A stretch of 64,000 bases of DNA from Planctomycetota bacterium (GTDB lineage: Bacteria; Planctomycetota; Planctomycetia; Planctomycetales; Planctomycetaceae): the NCBI GenBank assembly GCA_003388505.1, contig QQVO01000010.1:163140-227139 (forward strand), read 5' to 3'. The notes beneath the pieces were generated by a model that was not told the DNA's origin, did no database searches, and saw only the letters and a list, made by a program, of their open reading frames with translations. This document shows positions 33,138 through 42,788 of the stretch, one piece after another. A program made the translations under genes and the position numbers. Positions within the stretch are counted from its first letter, which is position 1, and every line of letters starts with the position of its first letter.

Positions 33138-35480
33138 TCAGTCGTCGACGTCCAGTGCATTGCGGTCGGCAAGTTGAATTCGCGAGCGGCCGACAACTTC
33201 GTCCCAGCGATCGCTCCAGCCTCGATAGTGGACGTGGACGGCGCCGGTGGGTTCGAGCCGCTTGACCTTGGCCGGATACCAAGCGCCATTCCAATTGACC
33301 TGCACGATCTGATCGAGCAGCAGCGGCGTTTCCGCCGTCACGGTTCGTTCGGTCGACGGAACGGGATGAGGTCCATGGTAGCTGGGAGGTGACTTTTCGC
33401 CAGAGGCAGCGGTTTCCGGGATTTGGTCGGGCATGCGTTCGGCGGTCAGGGAGATCGGCCAGGTGATCGCGCTGTTCTCTTCCCGGACAATCAGGCGGAC
33501 GTCGGACTCAATCAGGACCGGGGGCGCATCTGGCTCATCGAACGTCCACCGGGATTGTCCTGCGAGTTCGATTCGTGGTTCGCCGGCAACGGCTGTGATC
33601 GTGGCAGTGCTCAGACTACCGAAAAGAACGACTTCGTCGGCGTTGTACGAACTGCGTTCAAATTCGCGCGTTGACTCCGCGCGGAGCGTCTCGGGTCCGG
33701 ATGTGCTGAAGGGGTTTCGGAAGCGGCCGTCATACGGCGACTTCTCTCGGGTGATTTGAACAGTCGTCGTCTCCGATTCACGCCATGTGGACTCGTCGGA
33801 CCCGGTCAAAGCGGGGAAGACGATCTCGCAGACCGTGCCAAGCAGGTAAGGCAGCGATTCGAGTTCTCCGGACGATGAGATGATGTTTCCGGTCTCGTCG
33901 ATCCGGACGGTCAGCTCGCCGAAGTAACGGGGCGGCGGGAAATCGACCGGCGGGGCGCCGGCGGCTGGAGCAAGGTCGAATCTCGGGAGCCGCCCGGGTT
34001 TGGGATGGCGGACGGATTGCAGGCGGTGGCCGGTGACGATGAGTTCGGCGGTTGTTCCGTGGACGCTGCTGACTGAGAAGGTGGGACTGCCGGAGAATGT
34101 TTCGAGTTCGTCGCCGTGGTCGACTTCGATTTTCATGCGGTAGGCGTACTGCGATCCGGACGTCCATTGATAGTTGCTGGCGGGGGTTCGCGGGACGGCT
34201 GGCGGTGCGTCTTGTGTATGCTCTCTTTCCGGAACCGGTGCGGTTGCTTTCTCCTCCAAAGGAAATTCTGAAGCCGTATCTGCGATTTGAACGCGTAAGG
34301 TGTCTGTCGGATCGGAAAGGGATGCACCGGGAAGAATGATGGACCCGAGGCCGAGCAGCACGAGCCAGCACCAGGCCGGCGTTTGTCTGCGAAACCAGCC
34401 GCCGGTGCGCATGATGTTACGCATCCGCTGGGACGTCACCTCAAAGGGACTCATCCCGGCGAGGCCGAGCAGGGGCGAACAGCGTTCGTTGAGTTCGAGC
34501 ACGCTGAGGAGGCACTGGGCGTACTGTCTCGGCGGACAGTCGACATGCGCCAAGACTTCTTCGTCGCAGCAATGCTCGCGATAGCGGCGGATCTCACGAT
34601 TGAGCCACCAGACGCAGGGGTGAAACCACCAGAGCACCTGTGTGAGAATTTGCAACAAGCCGGTCCAGCGGTCTCCGCGACGGACGTGATTGAATTCGTG
34701 GGTGAGGATCAGGTCCAGTTCGTCCGGCTGCGTGGAGCGGACGATGTGCCGGGGCAGAAGGACGGCCGGGCGAATGAGACCGAATGCGAGGGGCATTGTG
34801 GTTTCGTCGGTCACCAGAACGTCGGGCAAGCGAACCAAGCCGATGCGCCTGGCGACCCGCTGGGCAGCGGTTGTCAGGTCGGCGGAGCCGGTCATCGCCT
34901 TGGCGCGGAGCCGTCGCAGTCTGACGAGACAGACGGCGAGCCAGACGAGCATGGCCGCGCAACCGGTGATCCAGATTCCCGTGAGGAGGCGGGGCCAGTT
35001 TGCACCGGTGGTTTTCAGTGCGGGCGCCGATTTGATTTCCGGTATTACAGAAGGCGCTGGTACGGGCTCCTCTTTGATCTCAACATCCGATGAGTCGTGG
35101 GAGCGATTCTGTGACCTCTCGGGCGGGCCGACCTGTTCGGTTCGCTGCGCCAGCGGACGCATGCGAGGCGAGTCGTCTTTCCGCCGGTCGTCTTTGACGC
35201 CTTCTGGTTCCACCGCGAACACGGATTGCGGGGCGTCGTTTGCGGAGACGGAGAGGCTCTCGCTTGTCACCCAGCCGTTCAGACGTCCGAGTACTCCAAG
35301 CCGGCTTTCCCAGACGGGGGGCAGGAGGCATTTGAGGAGCACGAGGAGCAGGACGGCGTATGCGAGGTGTGAGGAGCGGCGGAAGAGGAGCCGCACGAGA
35401 AAGATCGCGACCGGGATGATCAGGGTGATCTGCCAGGTCTGGAGGAGGGCGAGACGGAATCCGTCATCGAGGAGGTGCAT
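33138..35480 (-). CDS. BlaR1/M56-type sensor peptidase with Tudor-like C-terminal domain
   Basis: 780 residues. N-terminal membrane helices at about 15-58 and a further hydrophobic segment at about 163-187 flank a variable loop. The M56 zinc-peptidase site is His261-Glu262-x-x-His265 (HEFNHVRRGD) with a third ligand likely in REHCCDEEV. The remaining 450 residues are an exported or sensor part of beta-rich composition (YAYRMKIEVDHGDELETFSG). At about 730-775 stands a Tudor/agenet-like barrel (VQVNWNGAWYPAKVKRLE, VHYRGWSDRWDEVVG), unusual for a BlaR1 homologue. There is no penicillin-binding domain, so it is not a beta-lactam sensor. The gene overlaps the BlaI-type repressor gene by 17 bases and should cleave that repressor on signalling. 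Confidence 0.85.
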   Translation of the reverse strand: MHLLDDGFRLALLQTWQITLIIPVAIFLVRLLFRRSSHLAYAVLLLVLLKCLLPPVWESRLGVLGRLNGWVTSESLSVSANDAPQSVFAVEPEGVKDDRRKDDSPRMRPLAQRTEQVGPPERSQNRSHDSSDVEIKEEPVPAPSVIPEIKSAPALKTTGANWPRLLTGIWITGCAAMLVWLAVCLVRLRRLRAKAMTGSADLTTAAQRVARRIGLVRLPDVLVTDETTMPLAFGLIRPAVLLPRHIVRSTQPDELDLILTHEFNHVRRGDRWTGLLQILTQVLWWFHPCVWWLNREIRRYREHCCDEEVLAHVDCPPRQYAQCLLSVLELNERCSPLLGLAGMSPFEVTSQRMRNIMRTGGWFRRQTPAWCWLVLLGLGSIILPGASLSDPTDTLRVQIADTASEFPLEEKATAPVPEREHTQDAPPAVPRTPASNYQWTSGSQYAYRMKIEVDHGDELETFSGSPTFSVSSVHGTTAELIVTGHRLQSVRHPKPGRLPRFDLAPAAGAPPVDFPPPRYFGELTVRIDETGNIISSSGELESLPYLLGTVCEIVFPALTGSDESTWRESETTTVQITREKSPYDGRFRNPFSTSGPETLRAESTREFERSSYNADEVVLFGSLSTATITAVAGEPRIELAGQSRWTFDEPDAPPVLIESDVRLIVREENSAITWPISLTAERMPDQIPETAASGEKSPPSYHGPHPVPSTERTVTAETPLLLDQIVQVNWNGAWYPAKVKRLEPTGAVHVHYRGWSDRWDEVVGRSRIQLADRNALDVDD

Positions 35481-35859
35481 TGTTGCTTGCCTCCAGTTCG
35501 TCGAGCAGTTCGCGCAGTTTTCTGATTTCCTCGCCGGTCAGGCCGTCTTCGCGAATGAGGTGTTCGACGAGCGGCAGCGACTCTCCTCCGAAGAGGCGTC
35601 CGACGAAGTCGCTGACTGTCTCGCGAATGACCTGCCGCGGACGAACACTGGCCGAGTAGACGAGGCTGCGTCCGTCGCGTTTCGATGTGAGGTAGCCCTT
35701 TGACTCGAGGCGGCGGAGGTAGGTCTGGACGGTCTTGTAGTCGATCTTGCGTCGCGTCGGGAGGGCTTCGAGCACTTGCCGGACTGTGGCGTCGCCTCGC
35801 TCCCACACGATGTGGGCGACCTCCATCTCAGCCTTGGAGAGGGCCGCGCGTTTGGGCAT
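35464..35859 (-). CDS. BlaI/MecI-type transcriptional repressor
   Basis: 131 residues from the ATG at 35859; the longer frame is non-conserved. The winged helix is clear: LSKAEMEVAHIVWERGDATVRQVLEAL, DYKTVQTYLRRLESKGYLTSKRDGRSLVYSA. A C-terminal dimerisation helix follows (VIRETVSDFVGRLFGGESLPLV). BlaI-type repressors bind palindromic operators as dimers and are inactivated by cleavage by the BlaR1-type peptidase, here the overlapping downstream gene. Direct repeats ACTTAC in the region 35914-35935 may be its operator, so it may repress its own operon. Targets elsewhere are unknown. Confidence 0.93.
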   Translation of the reverse strand: MPKRAALSKAEMEVAHIVWERGDATVRQVLEALPTRRKIDYKTVQTYLRRLESKGYLTSKRDGRSLVYSASVRPRQVIRETVSDFVGRLFGGESLPLVEHLIREDGLTGEEIRKLRELLDELEASNNAPPR

Positions 35860-35913
35860 CCGGGGTGCTCCGGGAATCGGCGTGGGGCGGCGGAAGCCGT
35901 GGTTGATGTCGGA

Positions 35914-35935
35914 CAAGTGTAAGTGATGGTAAGTC
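35914..35935 (-). promoter_or_regulatory. Possible operator/promoter of the blaI-type operon
   Basis: On the minus strand ACTTACCATC is followed by ACTTACACTT, a 10-base-spaced direct repeat 55 bases before the repressor start. It fits a self-regulated winged-helix repressor. Evidence is positional only. Confidence 0.3.
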
Positions 35936-36013
35936 GCGGCGGAACTGCGGTCAACCTTCGCGAATACCGGTGGTAGCAGTATCCCGGTTGACAGTCTGCG
36001 TGCGCGCAAAGAA

Positions 36014-36049
36014 GGACCGCCGCGAAGAACCCGCATCTCGCGGCGGTCC
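36014..36049 (-). terminator. Rho-independent terminator of the secretin gene
   Basis: GGACCGCCGCGA (36014-36025) and TCGCGGCGGTCC (36038-36049) form a perfect 12-bp stem with a 12-base loop. On the minus strand it is followed by TTCTTT. It lies about 120 bases beyond the secretin stop and before the BlaI promoter region. Confidence 0.75.
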
Positions 36050-36170
36050 GGAACCCTGAGACGAATTCAGGGGTTGCTGCCACCAGGGGGGAGCGGCGGC
36101 AGCATTTCGGGGGAGAGTTTGTTGTCTCCGGATCGCGTGTGGCCCGCACGCGATCCGGGCGGTGGATTGA

Positions 36171-39100
36171 CTACTCCGACGGAATGCCGAGGAGTTCTTC
36201 CTCTTCTTCCTGAATGATGATGCGGGGGGTGACCATCAACAGGAGGCTGTCGGTTTCGCGGCCGACGCCGGTGTTCTTGAACAGGCGGCTGACGTAGGGC
36301 AGCTTGTTCAGGATGGGCACACCGGCCATGTTGCGGCCTTCGCGAAGTTGCTTGACCCCGCCGAGCAGCACGGTGCCGCCGTCGGGCACGCTGACGACTG
36401 TGGTGACGGAGATGACGTCGACGACGGGTTGCTGGACGGTGATGTTACCGACCGCGGCTGCCTGCTGCTGACCAGCTCCCTGGCCGCCGCCGATGCCACC
36501 GCCGAAGCCTCCGATGCCGCCGCCCTGTCCGCCGCCGATGCCTCCGCCGAAGCCGCCGAGGCCGGCGAAGTTACCGCCGAAGCCGCCGCCCTGACCGCCG
36601 AAGCCGCCCTGGCCGCCGAATCCGCCCTGGCCGCCGAACCCACCGCCGCCGAATCCGCCGCCGAGGCCAGCCCCGGAGGCGAAGGAGAACTGGACGACGT
36701 CGGTGACGTTGGTGAACAGCGGGAAGACGGAAAGTCGGACATAGCGACGATCGGCCGAGATGACCGCTTGCACCGTCATCTGCACACCGTCCGGAATCAC
36801 TGTGATGATCGGCTGGAAGCCGACGGAGAAGGCACTCACCACCGGAATCACGCTGATGACGAACGGCTGCTGCGTCTGGGCGACGACCGTTCCCGTGAGA
36901 CCGTTGAAGAGAGTGATTTTCGGAGCGAACATGATGTTCGACCGTGTATCTCCCTGGGCGGCCTGCACGAAGAGGAAGGCTTCCAGGTCGCTGAGGATCG
37001 CCGTTCCGAACTGGATACCGGCGGTCGGATCGAATGCACCGAACTGCGGCACACCGATGTCGAACGAACCCTGCCGGAACGGAATGTCGAGGTCCGGGCT
37101 GAACTGACCGGGCTGGACGAGGCCGACTACGGTGTGGCCCGGCCAGTCGTCGCGGGCCACGGTGTTGATGTTCGGGTGGGTGTCGAACGGAGCGTTTCCA
37201 GGCGCGTCGTCGTCGTCATCGTCGTCATCGTCGGCGCTGCCGTCGACCCGGCCGAACGGAGCGAGCGGGTTGAGTTCGTCGTCGAATGCCGGGCCGCCGA
37301 TGGTGTCGTTGACGTTAAAGTCGAAGTCGATGCCGATTCGTTCGAAGAAGCGGTCACTCACACTGATGAACCGCACTTCGATCGTCACCTGCAGGTCCTG
37401 CAGTCGCCGCAACTGCTCCAACAGATCGGCGATCTCCTGGTGCACGCGTTGCGTCTGGCGAATCACGAGGCTCAGGGTGCCTTCGTGGTTGTCGACATAG
37501 CCCAGACCGCCGACTTCCACCCAGCCATCGGGATCGATGGTCGTTGTGATCAGGTCGGTGAGGGCGTCAAATTCGTAGTCGCTGGCGGCGGGGCCGCTGT
37601 TCATGTCGGGGGAGTTGCCGGTGACGGCGGACCAGTCCGGGGCGCCCTGCGGTCCGAATTGGGCAAGTCCTCCGCCGGGCTGAAGTCCGCCGGTCGGGCC
37701 GAAGCTGGCCTGACCGCCGCCGCTGGGAACACTCTGGTTGAAGGGGCCGACGCCGCTTCCGAATCCGGTTCCGGGCTGGAACCGGGTCTGGGGATGACGC
37801 ACCTGCAGCGGTGTCACCAGGTCGGGCACGGAGTAAACCCGCGTGACAAAGTCGCCCTGCTGACGCGACTTGCTGGTCACCTTGAGGACTTCGTCTTCGA
37901 TGGTGTAGTCGAGTTCGAGCGGCTTGAGGATCAGGTTGAGAGCACTCTTGAGTTGAATGCCGTCGACGTTGATCGTAACGGGCGTGTAGGGGGTGACGCC
38001 CTCTTCCTGCAGGCCGACTTCGTCGACCACCACGTTGATTCCGTGGTCGCTCGCCATGTGGCGCATCACCTGGTCCAGCGGGGCTTCCTCGAAGTGGAGA
38101 GAAACCGGCTGGCTCAGGCTGCGGTGGATCCGCTGCTCTTCTTCGGTTCGGGGAGCGGCGTCGGCGTGGTCGTACCTGCCCCGCCGCCGCAAAGTGATGT
38201 CTTCCCAGTCCGGGCTGAAGACCATGGGATGCGCGTCACTGATCGGGCTGATGGCCGACTGCTCCACGTCGTCGAGTTGCGTCCAGAAGGATTCTTCCTT
38301 GTTGTCGCGAAGGCGGCGGTTGCTGTCTTCGCGGTAGGCGAACTTGCTTTGCAGCACCATGCTGATGACGGCCGGATTTTCGGGGTCGAGTTCCTCGGCC
38401 ATCTGAGCGACCTTGCGGGCCTCGGCGAAGCGACGCTGCTCCATCAGTTCGTTGTAGTTGTCGACCAGTTCGGCGAGTTCCTGTTCCACGCGGGCGCGGG
38501 TCTGGATTTCCCGCTCGATCGAACTGCGGACTTCGGCGTTCCTCCGCTCCATTTCGAGGAGGGGGGCCCGCTGAGACATGTAGGCTTCGATGGAGGTTCT
38601 GGTGCTCTGCACGGTCGCCGTCAAGGCGGAGGTTTCCTGTTCGGTCAGGCCGGACTGTTGAATGTCGGCCAGCGTCTGGTCGAGCACTTCCAGCGCCTGC
38701 TCCGGATTGCTGTCCCGCAGGCGATCGGCCCGGAAGACGTTGTGGAGCACATCGGTCCGCAGGCGGTCGAAGCGAATCGACTGCTGCTGTGCCGCCGCAT
38801 CGAGCGGACTTTGCCTGCCGCCGTCGAACGGACCGGCGAGCTGCTCATTGCCGGCCTGCTGAATGTCGCTGCGGCGTGGCGAAAGGGCCCGCAGCTTGTC
38901 CTGCAACTGCTGCTGACGATAGGCGTCGAGCGTCTCTCCCGACTGGTAGGCCGCCAGGAACGACTGATAGGCGCCCTGACGGTCTCCGGCGCGGAGGTAG
39001 TCGACTCCCTGGTCGTACAACTGGCGGGCGGAGAGCCCGTCGGTCTGGACGACCATGTTGTCGCGCGGGGACGCGAACGGATTCGCTCCCGGTCCGCCTG

Positions 39101-40790
39101 TCTGCGGGTTCGCGCTGCCCGTGAGGTCGAGCGGGCGACCGGCGAAGGGATCGGCTTTGGGAGCATTGGCGTACATGCGACGCTCGCCGCTGATGGCTCC
39201 CGCTTCGGCGCGATCAATCGCGGCGATGAGTTCCTGCGGCTCACGCTCGAACAACTCGTAGCTCACGTCGAGTTGCTCGGCCTGAGCGGCGCGCTGCCGG
39301 GCGAGATCGTAGTTGCCCGCCCGGAATGCGGCGTCGGCCTCAGCCAGGAGTGCGTCGGCCTGAGCGCGCTGCGATTCCATCGCGGGCTGCGGCGCCGTGG
39401 GTGAGGTCGGCGGAGTCTGACCGGCCCGCGCGGCGATGCGGCGGATGTCCTGCCGGAGAATCTGCGGTGTGTCTTCGTGGACGTCGTAGGCGACGTCGAA
39501 TTGCGCGGCCTCGACCGCTTTCTCTTCTGCGGTTTGGTAGTCGCCGCGAACGAGCGCGTCACGGCCTTCCGTGAGGAGCGCCTGGGCCTGCCGCTTGGCG
39601 GGGCTGGGCGTTCCCGGCTCCGTGGCGAAGGGGCTCTGCGCGATCTGCGGAGCGCCCTGGGCGGTCCGGATTTCCTGCATCACGAGTTCGGGCCGGTCTT
39701 CCTCGAAGAGTTCGTAAGCGACATCGAGTTCGCGGGCCTGCTGGGCGAGCCGTTCGGCGTCTCCATACCGCCCCTCATCGTAGGCAGCGCGTGATTGTGC
39801 AATCAGATCCTCCGCAACCTGACGAGTGGCGTCGGATTCGGGAGACGCCGCCGGCGCTTCCCTGGTTCCGGCCGCGATCATCGTGGTGCCGGCCTGGCGG
39901 TCGATCTGGGCCAGCAGTTGCCGGGGGTTGGCTTCAAACAGTTCATAGGGGACACCCAATTGATCGGCCTGCATCGCGAACCGGCGGGCCTCGGCATAAC
40001 GGCCCTGGGCCAGCGCGCCGCGAGAGAGTTCCATCAGGTGATCGGCCCGTTGCCGCTCGGGAGACACTGTCGCCGATGCATTCGAGGCCGTTTGGGCTTC
40101 GAAGGAGGTCTGTGTGACTCGCGAGAGAATTTCTTCCGGACGACGATCGAACGGCGCGTACTTGACGTCGATGTGCTGGACGGCCTGCGCCTTGCGTTTC
40201 GCCTGAGCCACGAGTCCGCGTTGCAGATCCTGCTCGGCCGACTGGAGCATTGCCTGGACATAGTCGTGGTCGTTTTCGAATTGGTCGCGGGAGATCGGCG
40301 TGAAATCGGCGGGGCGCGAATCCGCCGCTACGACGTTCTGACCGCGACCCTGCAACTGTGCGATGACCTGCTCGGGCGTTTTCTCGCCGGGAGCAAACAC
40401 CACACCGGTCTCGTTGGCCATCTGCCGGGCCAACTGAGCCCAGAGCTGCGCCTGCTGGAGATCGCCCTGCTGCTGCGCCTGCTCGGCGGACTTGAGGTAT
40501 TCCGCGACCCGCAGGCGGGCGGCCCGCTGAGTCGCCGAATCCTGCTCTCCGCTCGCGGCAGGCTGATCCGCGAAGGGATTCGGCGCGCGATCACGGTTTG
40601 AGGAGGAATCGTCAAACGGCGAACCGGGAGGCGTCGCGAAGGGCGACTCCTGCGCGTCGGTCCGGTTGACCATCCAGATCGTGGCGGCGAGGAGGCCGCT
40701 GCAACTGAGTAGTCCGAAAATCCTGAACAATTTTGCTCCCTCCTTCAGCCTGTGGCCGGGGGCCTTGAGGTGGAATCGATTTCGCGCCAT
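36171..40790 (-). CDS. Giant secretin with N-terminal helical repeats and Gly-rich insert
   Basis: 1539 residues from the ATG at 40790; a TTG at 40853 is in frame. Residues about 25-48 are a hydrophobic export segment. Residues about 80-530 hold six copies of a roughly 60-residue helical repeat, each with an (A/G)xY-like core and an LDVxYELFE phrase, separated by variable linkers. Residues about 640-790 are coiled-coil-like. The secretin core starts near residue 900 with an N-domain (LSQPVSLHFEEAPLDQVM, INVVVDEVGLQEEGV), then LQVTIEVRFISVSDRFFERIGIDF and the final VSVPDGGTVLLGGVKQ, VPILNKLPYVSRLFKNT. The core contains an Asp run (nine Asp) and a Gly-rich insert (GGFGGQGG). Secretins form outer-membrane channels of type II/IV systems. 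No pilus or secretion genes adjoin it. Confidence 0.92.
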   Translation of the reverse strand: MARNRFHLKAPGHRLKEGAKLFRIFGLLSCSGLLAATIWMVNRTDAQESPFATPPGSPFDDSSSNRDRAPNPFADQPAASGEQDSATQRAARLRVAEYLKSAEQAQQQGDLQQAQLWAQLARQMANETGVVFAPGEKTPEQVIAQLQGRGQNVVAADSRPADFTPISRDQFENDHDYVQAMLQSAEQDLQRGLVAQAKRKAQAVQHIDVKYAPFDRRPEEILSRVTQTSFEAQTASNASATVSPERQRADHLMELSRGALAQGRYAEARRFAMQADQLGVPYELFEANPRQLLAQIDRQAGTTMIAAGTREAPAASPESDATRQVAEDLIAQSRAAYDEGRYGDAERLAQQARELDVAYELFEEDRPELVMQEIRTAQGAPQIAQSPFATEPGTPSPAKRQAQALLTEGRDALVRGDYQTAEEKAVEAAQFDVAYDVHEDTPQILRQDIRRIAARAGQTPPTSPTAPQPAMESQRAQADALLAEADAAFRAGNYDLARQRAAQAEQLDVSYELFEREPQELIAAIDRAEAGAISGERRMYANAPKADPFAGRPLDLTGSANPQTGGPGANPFASPRDNMVVQTDGLSARQLYDQGVDYLRAGDRQGAYQSFLAAYQSGETLDAYRQQQLQDKLRALSPRRSDIQQAGNEQLAGPFDGGRQSPLDAAAQQQSIRFDRLRTDVLHNVFRADRLRDSNPEQALEVLDQTLADIQQSGLTEQETSALTATVQSTRTSIEAYMSQRAPLLEMERRNAEVRSSIEREIQTRARVEQELAELVDNYNELMEQRRFAEARKVAQMAEELDPENPAVISMVLQSKFAYREDSNRRLRDNKEESFWTQLDDVEQSAISPISDAHPMVFSPDWEDITLRRRGRYDHADAAPRTEEEQRIHRSLSQPVSLHFEEAPLDQVMRHMASDHGINVVVDEVGLQEEGVTPYTPVTINVDGIQLKSALNLILKPLELDYTIEDEVLKVTSKSRQQGDFVTRVYSVPDLVTPLQVRHPQTRFQPGTGFGSGVGPFNQSVPSGGGQASFGPTGGLQPGGGLAQFGPQGAPDWSAVTGNSPDMNSGPAASDYEFDALTDLITTTIDPDGWVEVGGLGYVDNHEGTLSLVIRQTQRVHQEIADLLEQLRRLQDLQVTIEVRFISVSDRFFERIGIDFDFNVNDTIGGPAFDDELNPLAPFGRVDGSADDDDDDDDDAPGNAPFDTHPNINTVARDDWPGHTVVGLVQPGQFSPDLDIPFRQGSFDIGVPQFGAFDPTAGIQFGTAILSDLEAFLFVQAAQGDTRSNIMFAPKITLFNGLTGTVVAQTQQPFVISVIPVVSAFSVGFQPIITVIPDGVQMTVQAVISADRRYVRLSVFPLFTNVTDVVQFSFASGAGLGGGFGGGGFGGQGGFGGQGGFGGQGGGFGGNFAGLGGFGGGIGGGQGGGIGGFGGGIGGGQGAGQQQAAAVGNITVQQPVVDVISVTTVVSVPDGGTVLLGGVKQLREGRNMAGVPILNKLPYVSRLFKNTGVGRETDSLLLMVTPRIIIQEEEEELLGIPSE

Positions 40791-41298
40791 GGTTTTAAGC
40801 ACCGCTCGGGGGTTCTCGGAAACAGGCCCGGAGCGACAGGCGGCGCGCCGCAACCGACCGCATGCCGCCTGTGGCGACGCTGCGCTTGAGTTGCTGCATC
40901 GATCCGCTGTCCCGGACGACTTCCTTGTCGGATGGGATGGAACGATCTGTCAGTCTGGCTCTCGCCGGCGCGTGCGTGACGCAACCGGCGGCGGCAATTC
41001 GATTGGCTGGTTGTGGTGGGGCGTCCGGCCCCGATCAGGCTCCGCCGCACCGGAGGGTTGGCGGGAGTGTTGATTCTGAGAGGGAAGGGTCCGTCGCCGA
41101 TCGGCAACGGGAGTGGTTCCTCGGTGGATTTTCCAGAGGGGGACGTGAAATATCCGAAGCGGAGAATCGGGTCAACGGCTTCTCGCCGGATTTCAACGGA
41201 TTCCTTCTCTTGTGCCTGTTTTTCCGGTGAAAACCGGCGTTTTCTGCCGCTGGAGGGCGAGTGAATTGCTGAAACCCTGCGCCGTGCAGAACGACGCG
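40791..41298. other. Intergenic region, no gene seen
   Basis: 508 bases between the PPIase end and the secretin start, both on the minus strand. No frame has convincing protein composition. A hairpin CCGGT-GAAA-ACCGG lies near 41225-41240; it is not followed by a T run on the minus strand. The secretin promoter should lie in the right-hand half of this stretch; no clear promoter motif was found. Confidence 0.5.
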
Positions 41299-42540
41299 CT
41301 ACTCATCGCGGGACTCCGATTCGTGCTTGTCGAACATCGTTTCGATGACGGCATTCTCCATGATCTCTTTGAGCACCGATGCGAGTTGCTCATTCTGTTT
41401 GGTTTGCATGATCGACTCACGAAGCTCGTTCTGAACCTCTTCGAACGGGGCCGTCTGCTCAGCGCGGCGGCCGGTGAGCCTGGCGATGATGAAGGCCCTT
41501 TCGCCTTCGATCGGACCGGTGACCTCGCCGATCGCCATGCGGCCGAGCGCGTCGCGGAGTGCGTGTTCGGAGATGCTTTCGGGCTGTGTCCAGTCCCACT
41601 GGCCTCCGCGTGAGGCGAGCGGGCCGTCCGAGTAGCGGCTCGCGACGTCTTCAAAGGGTGTCGCGGCTTCCAACTCGGCCAACGCCTTTTCCGCAATGCT
41701 CTGCGCTTTGTCTCGTCCGCCGTGCGCTGTGTAGGCGATCCAGATCTGTTGCCATTGCAGGCGGGCCGGCTGGGTGTACTCTTCGATTCGCTCGCGGTAG
41801 GCCGCCAGCAGTTCTGCCCGGGTGACTTGCGGCACCGAGCCGACCGACTCGCGGAGGTATTGGGTCGCCAGAGCCCTTCTGCCGAACGTGTGCCGCAACT
41901 CCTCCAGGGTGCTGCCTGACGCCTGCATTTCGGACTCCAGAGAGGCGCCGGCCGCCAGCAACGCGGCGTCGAGTTCGTCCAGCGTGGTGGCGTTGTGCTT
42001 TTCCATCAGGGCGTTGAGCTGTTCGTGGAACAGCTTATCGATCTGGGCATCAATCGAATCGATCTGGTCCTGCTCGAGCGTTGCGGTGACGGAATCAACG
42101 AGCAGCGTCGTCTCGATATGCTGTGGAAGATCCCGCGCCACAAGCTGCAGCCGCAACCTGGCAAAGTCCTCTTCACTGATCTGCCCCTGGGACTGAATCT
42201 GCTCGAGTTGAGGCCGGTAGGGGCCCAACACGTCGGAAACGAGAATCGGCGTCCCGTTGACGCGGGCCGCGACAGCCCCCGGAGGACCGGTCAATGGGAT
42301 TGGTTCCGACCCGTTTTCGGGCAAGATCGCGAACTTCGCCGGGGCGGACGCTTCTTCCGTGCCGCTCGCCACGATGACTTCGGTTGCTTCATCGGATTCG
42401 GGCGAGGCAGTCTGTTCACTCTGCGCACGTTGAATCCTCGGCGGCGGGGGACCGACCACCGGGTTGGCGATATTCTTGCTCGATCCCTGGCAGCCGGAAA
42501 TCAGCGCCAGTGTGATCAGGAAACAGCAGAATCGCTTCAC
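41299..42540 (-). CDS. Lipoprotein peptidyl-prolyl isomerase (parvulin/SurA type)
   Basis: 413 residues with a GTG start at 42540. The frame is open further upstream, but the lipoprotein signal VKRFCCFLITLALISGC starts here, with Cys17 as lipid anchor. A Pro/Ser/Glu linker (about 20-90) leads to a SurA-type chaperone region: a conserved ARVNGTPILVSDVL segment (about 92-105) and helices to about 240. The PpiC-type parvulin domain lies at about 250-355 (LQWQQIWIAY, ATPFEDVASRYSDGPLASRGG, MAIGEVTGPIEGERAFIIARL). It should help fold outer-membrane proteins on the periplasmic side. The secretin gene 508 bases downstream could be a client, which is inference. Confidence 0.9.
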   Translation of the reverse strand: MKRFCCFLITLALISGCQGSSKNIANPVVGPPPPRIQRAQSEQTASPESDEATEVIVASGTEEASAPAKFAILPENGSEPIPLTGPPGAVAARVNGTPILVSDVLGPYRPQLEQIQSQGQISEEDFARLRLQLVARDLPQHIETTLLVDSVTATLEQDQIDSIDAQIDKLFHEQLNALMEKHNATTLDELDAALLAAGASLESEMQASGSTLEELRHTFGRRALATQYLRESVGSVPQVTRAELLAAYRERIEEYTQPARLQWQQIWIAYTAHGGRDKAQSIAEKALAELEAATPFEDVASRYSDGPLASRGGQWDWTQPESISEHALRDALGRMAIGEVTGPIEGERAFIIARLTGRRAEQTAPFEEVQNELRESIMQTKQNEQLASVLKEIMENAVIETMFDKHESESRDE

Positions 42541-42788
42541 GGATGAGTCAATTGATGGCAGACAGATGAGGGTGAATTGCTCGCTACGCTCGCACGAATG
42601 CCGCGAAATGAGCGTTTGCGAAGTGCGCAGTCGTCGATGGGAGAGTGTCTCGCCGCTGGCAGAGCCGGGGCGCACGGTTGCCACCGAACGGAGGCGTGTC
42701 GAAATCGAAAGGACGTCACAGGGCGCAGCGCACCGGGAGGCGCATTCCGCCTGCGAAAGGGGGCGGCCTTATAGGCCAATTTCGGTCG

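Noticed and set aside
37199..37232. CGTCGTCATC microsatellite as a non-coding repeat
   Set aside because: It encodes the Asp run of the secretin in frame and needs no other explanation.
36348..39404. A 1018-residue open frame on the plus strand inside the secretin gene
   Set aside because: It is the complement of the secretin repeats. Its protein has biased Val/Glu/Gly/Asp composition and no domain, whereas the minus frame encodes clear secretin motifs.
41225..41240. Hairpin CCGGT-GAAA-ACCGG as a terminator of the PPIase gene
   Set aside because: On the minus strand it is followed by A, not T; on the plus strand no gene precedes it.
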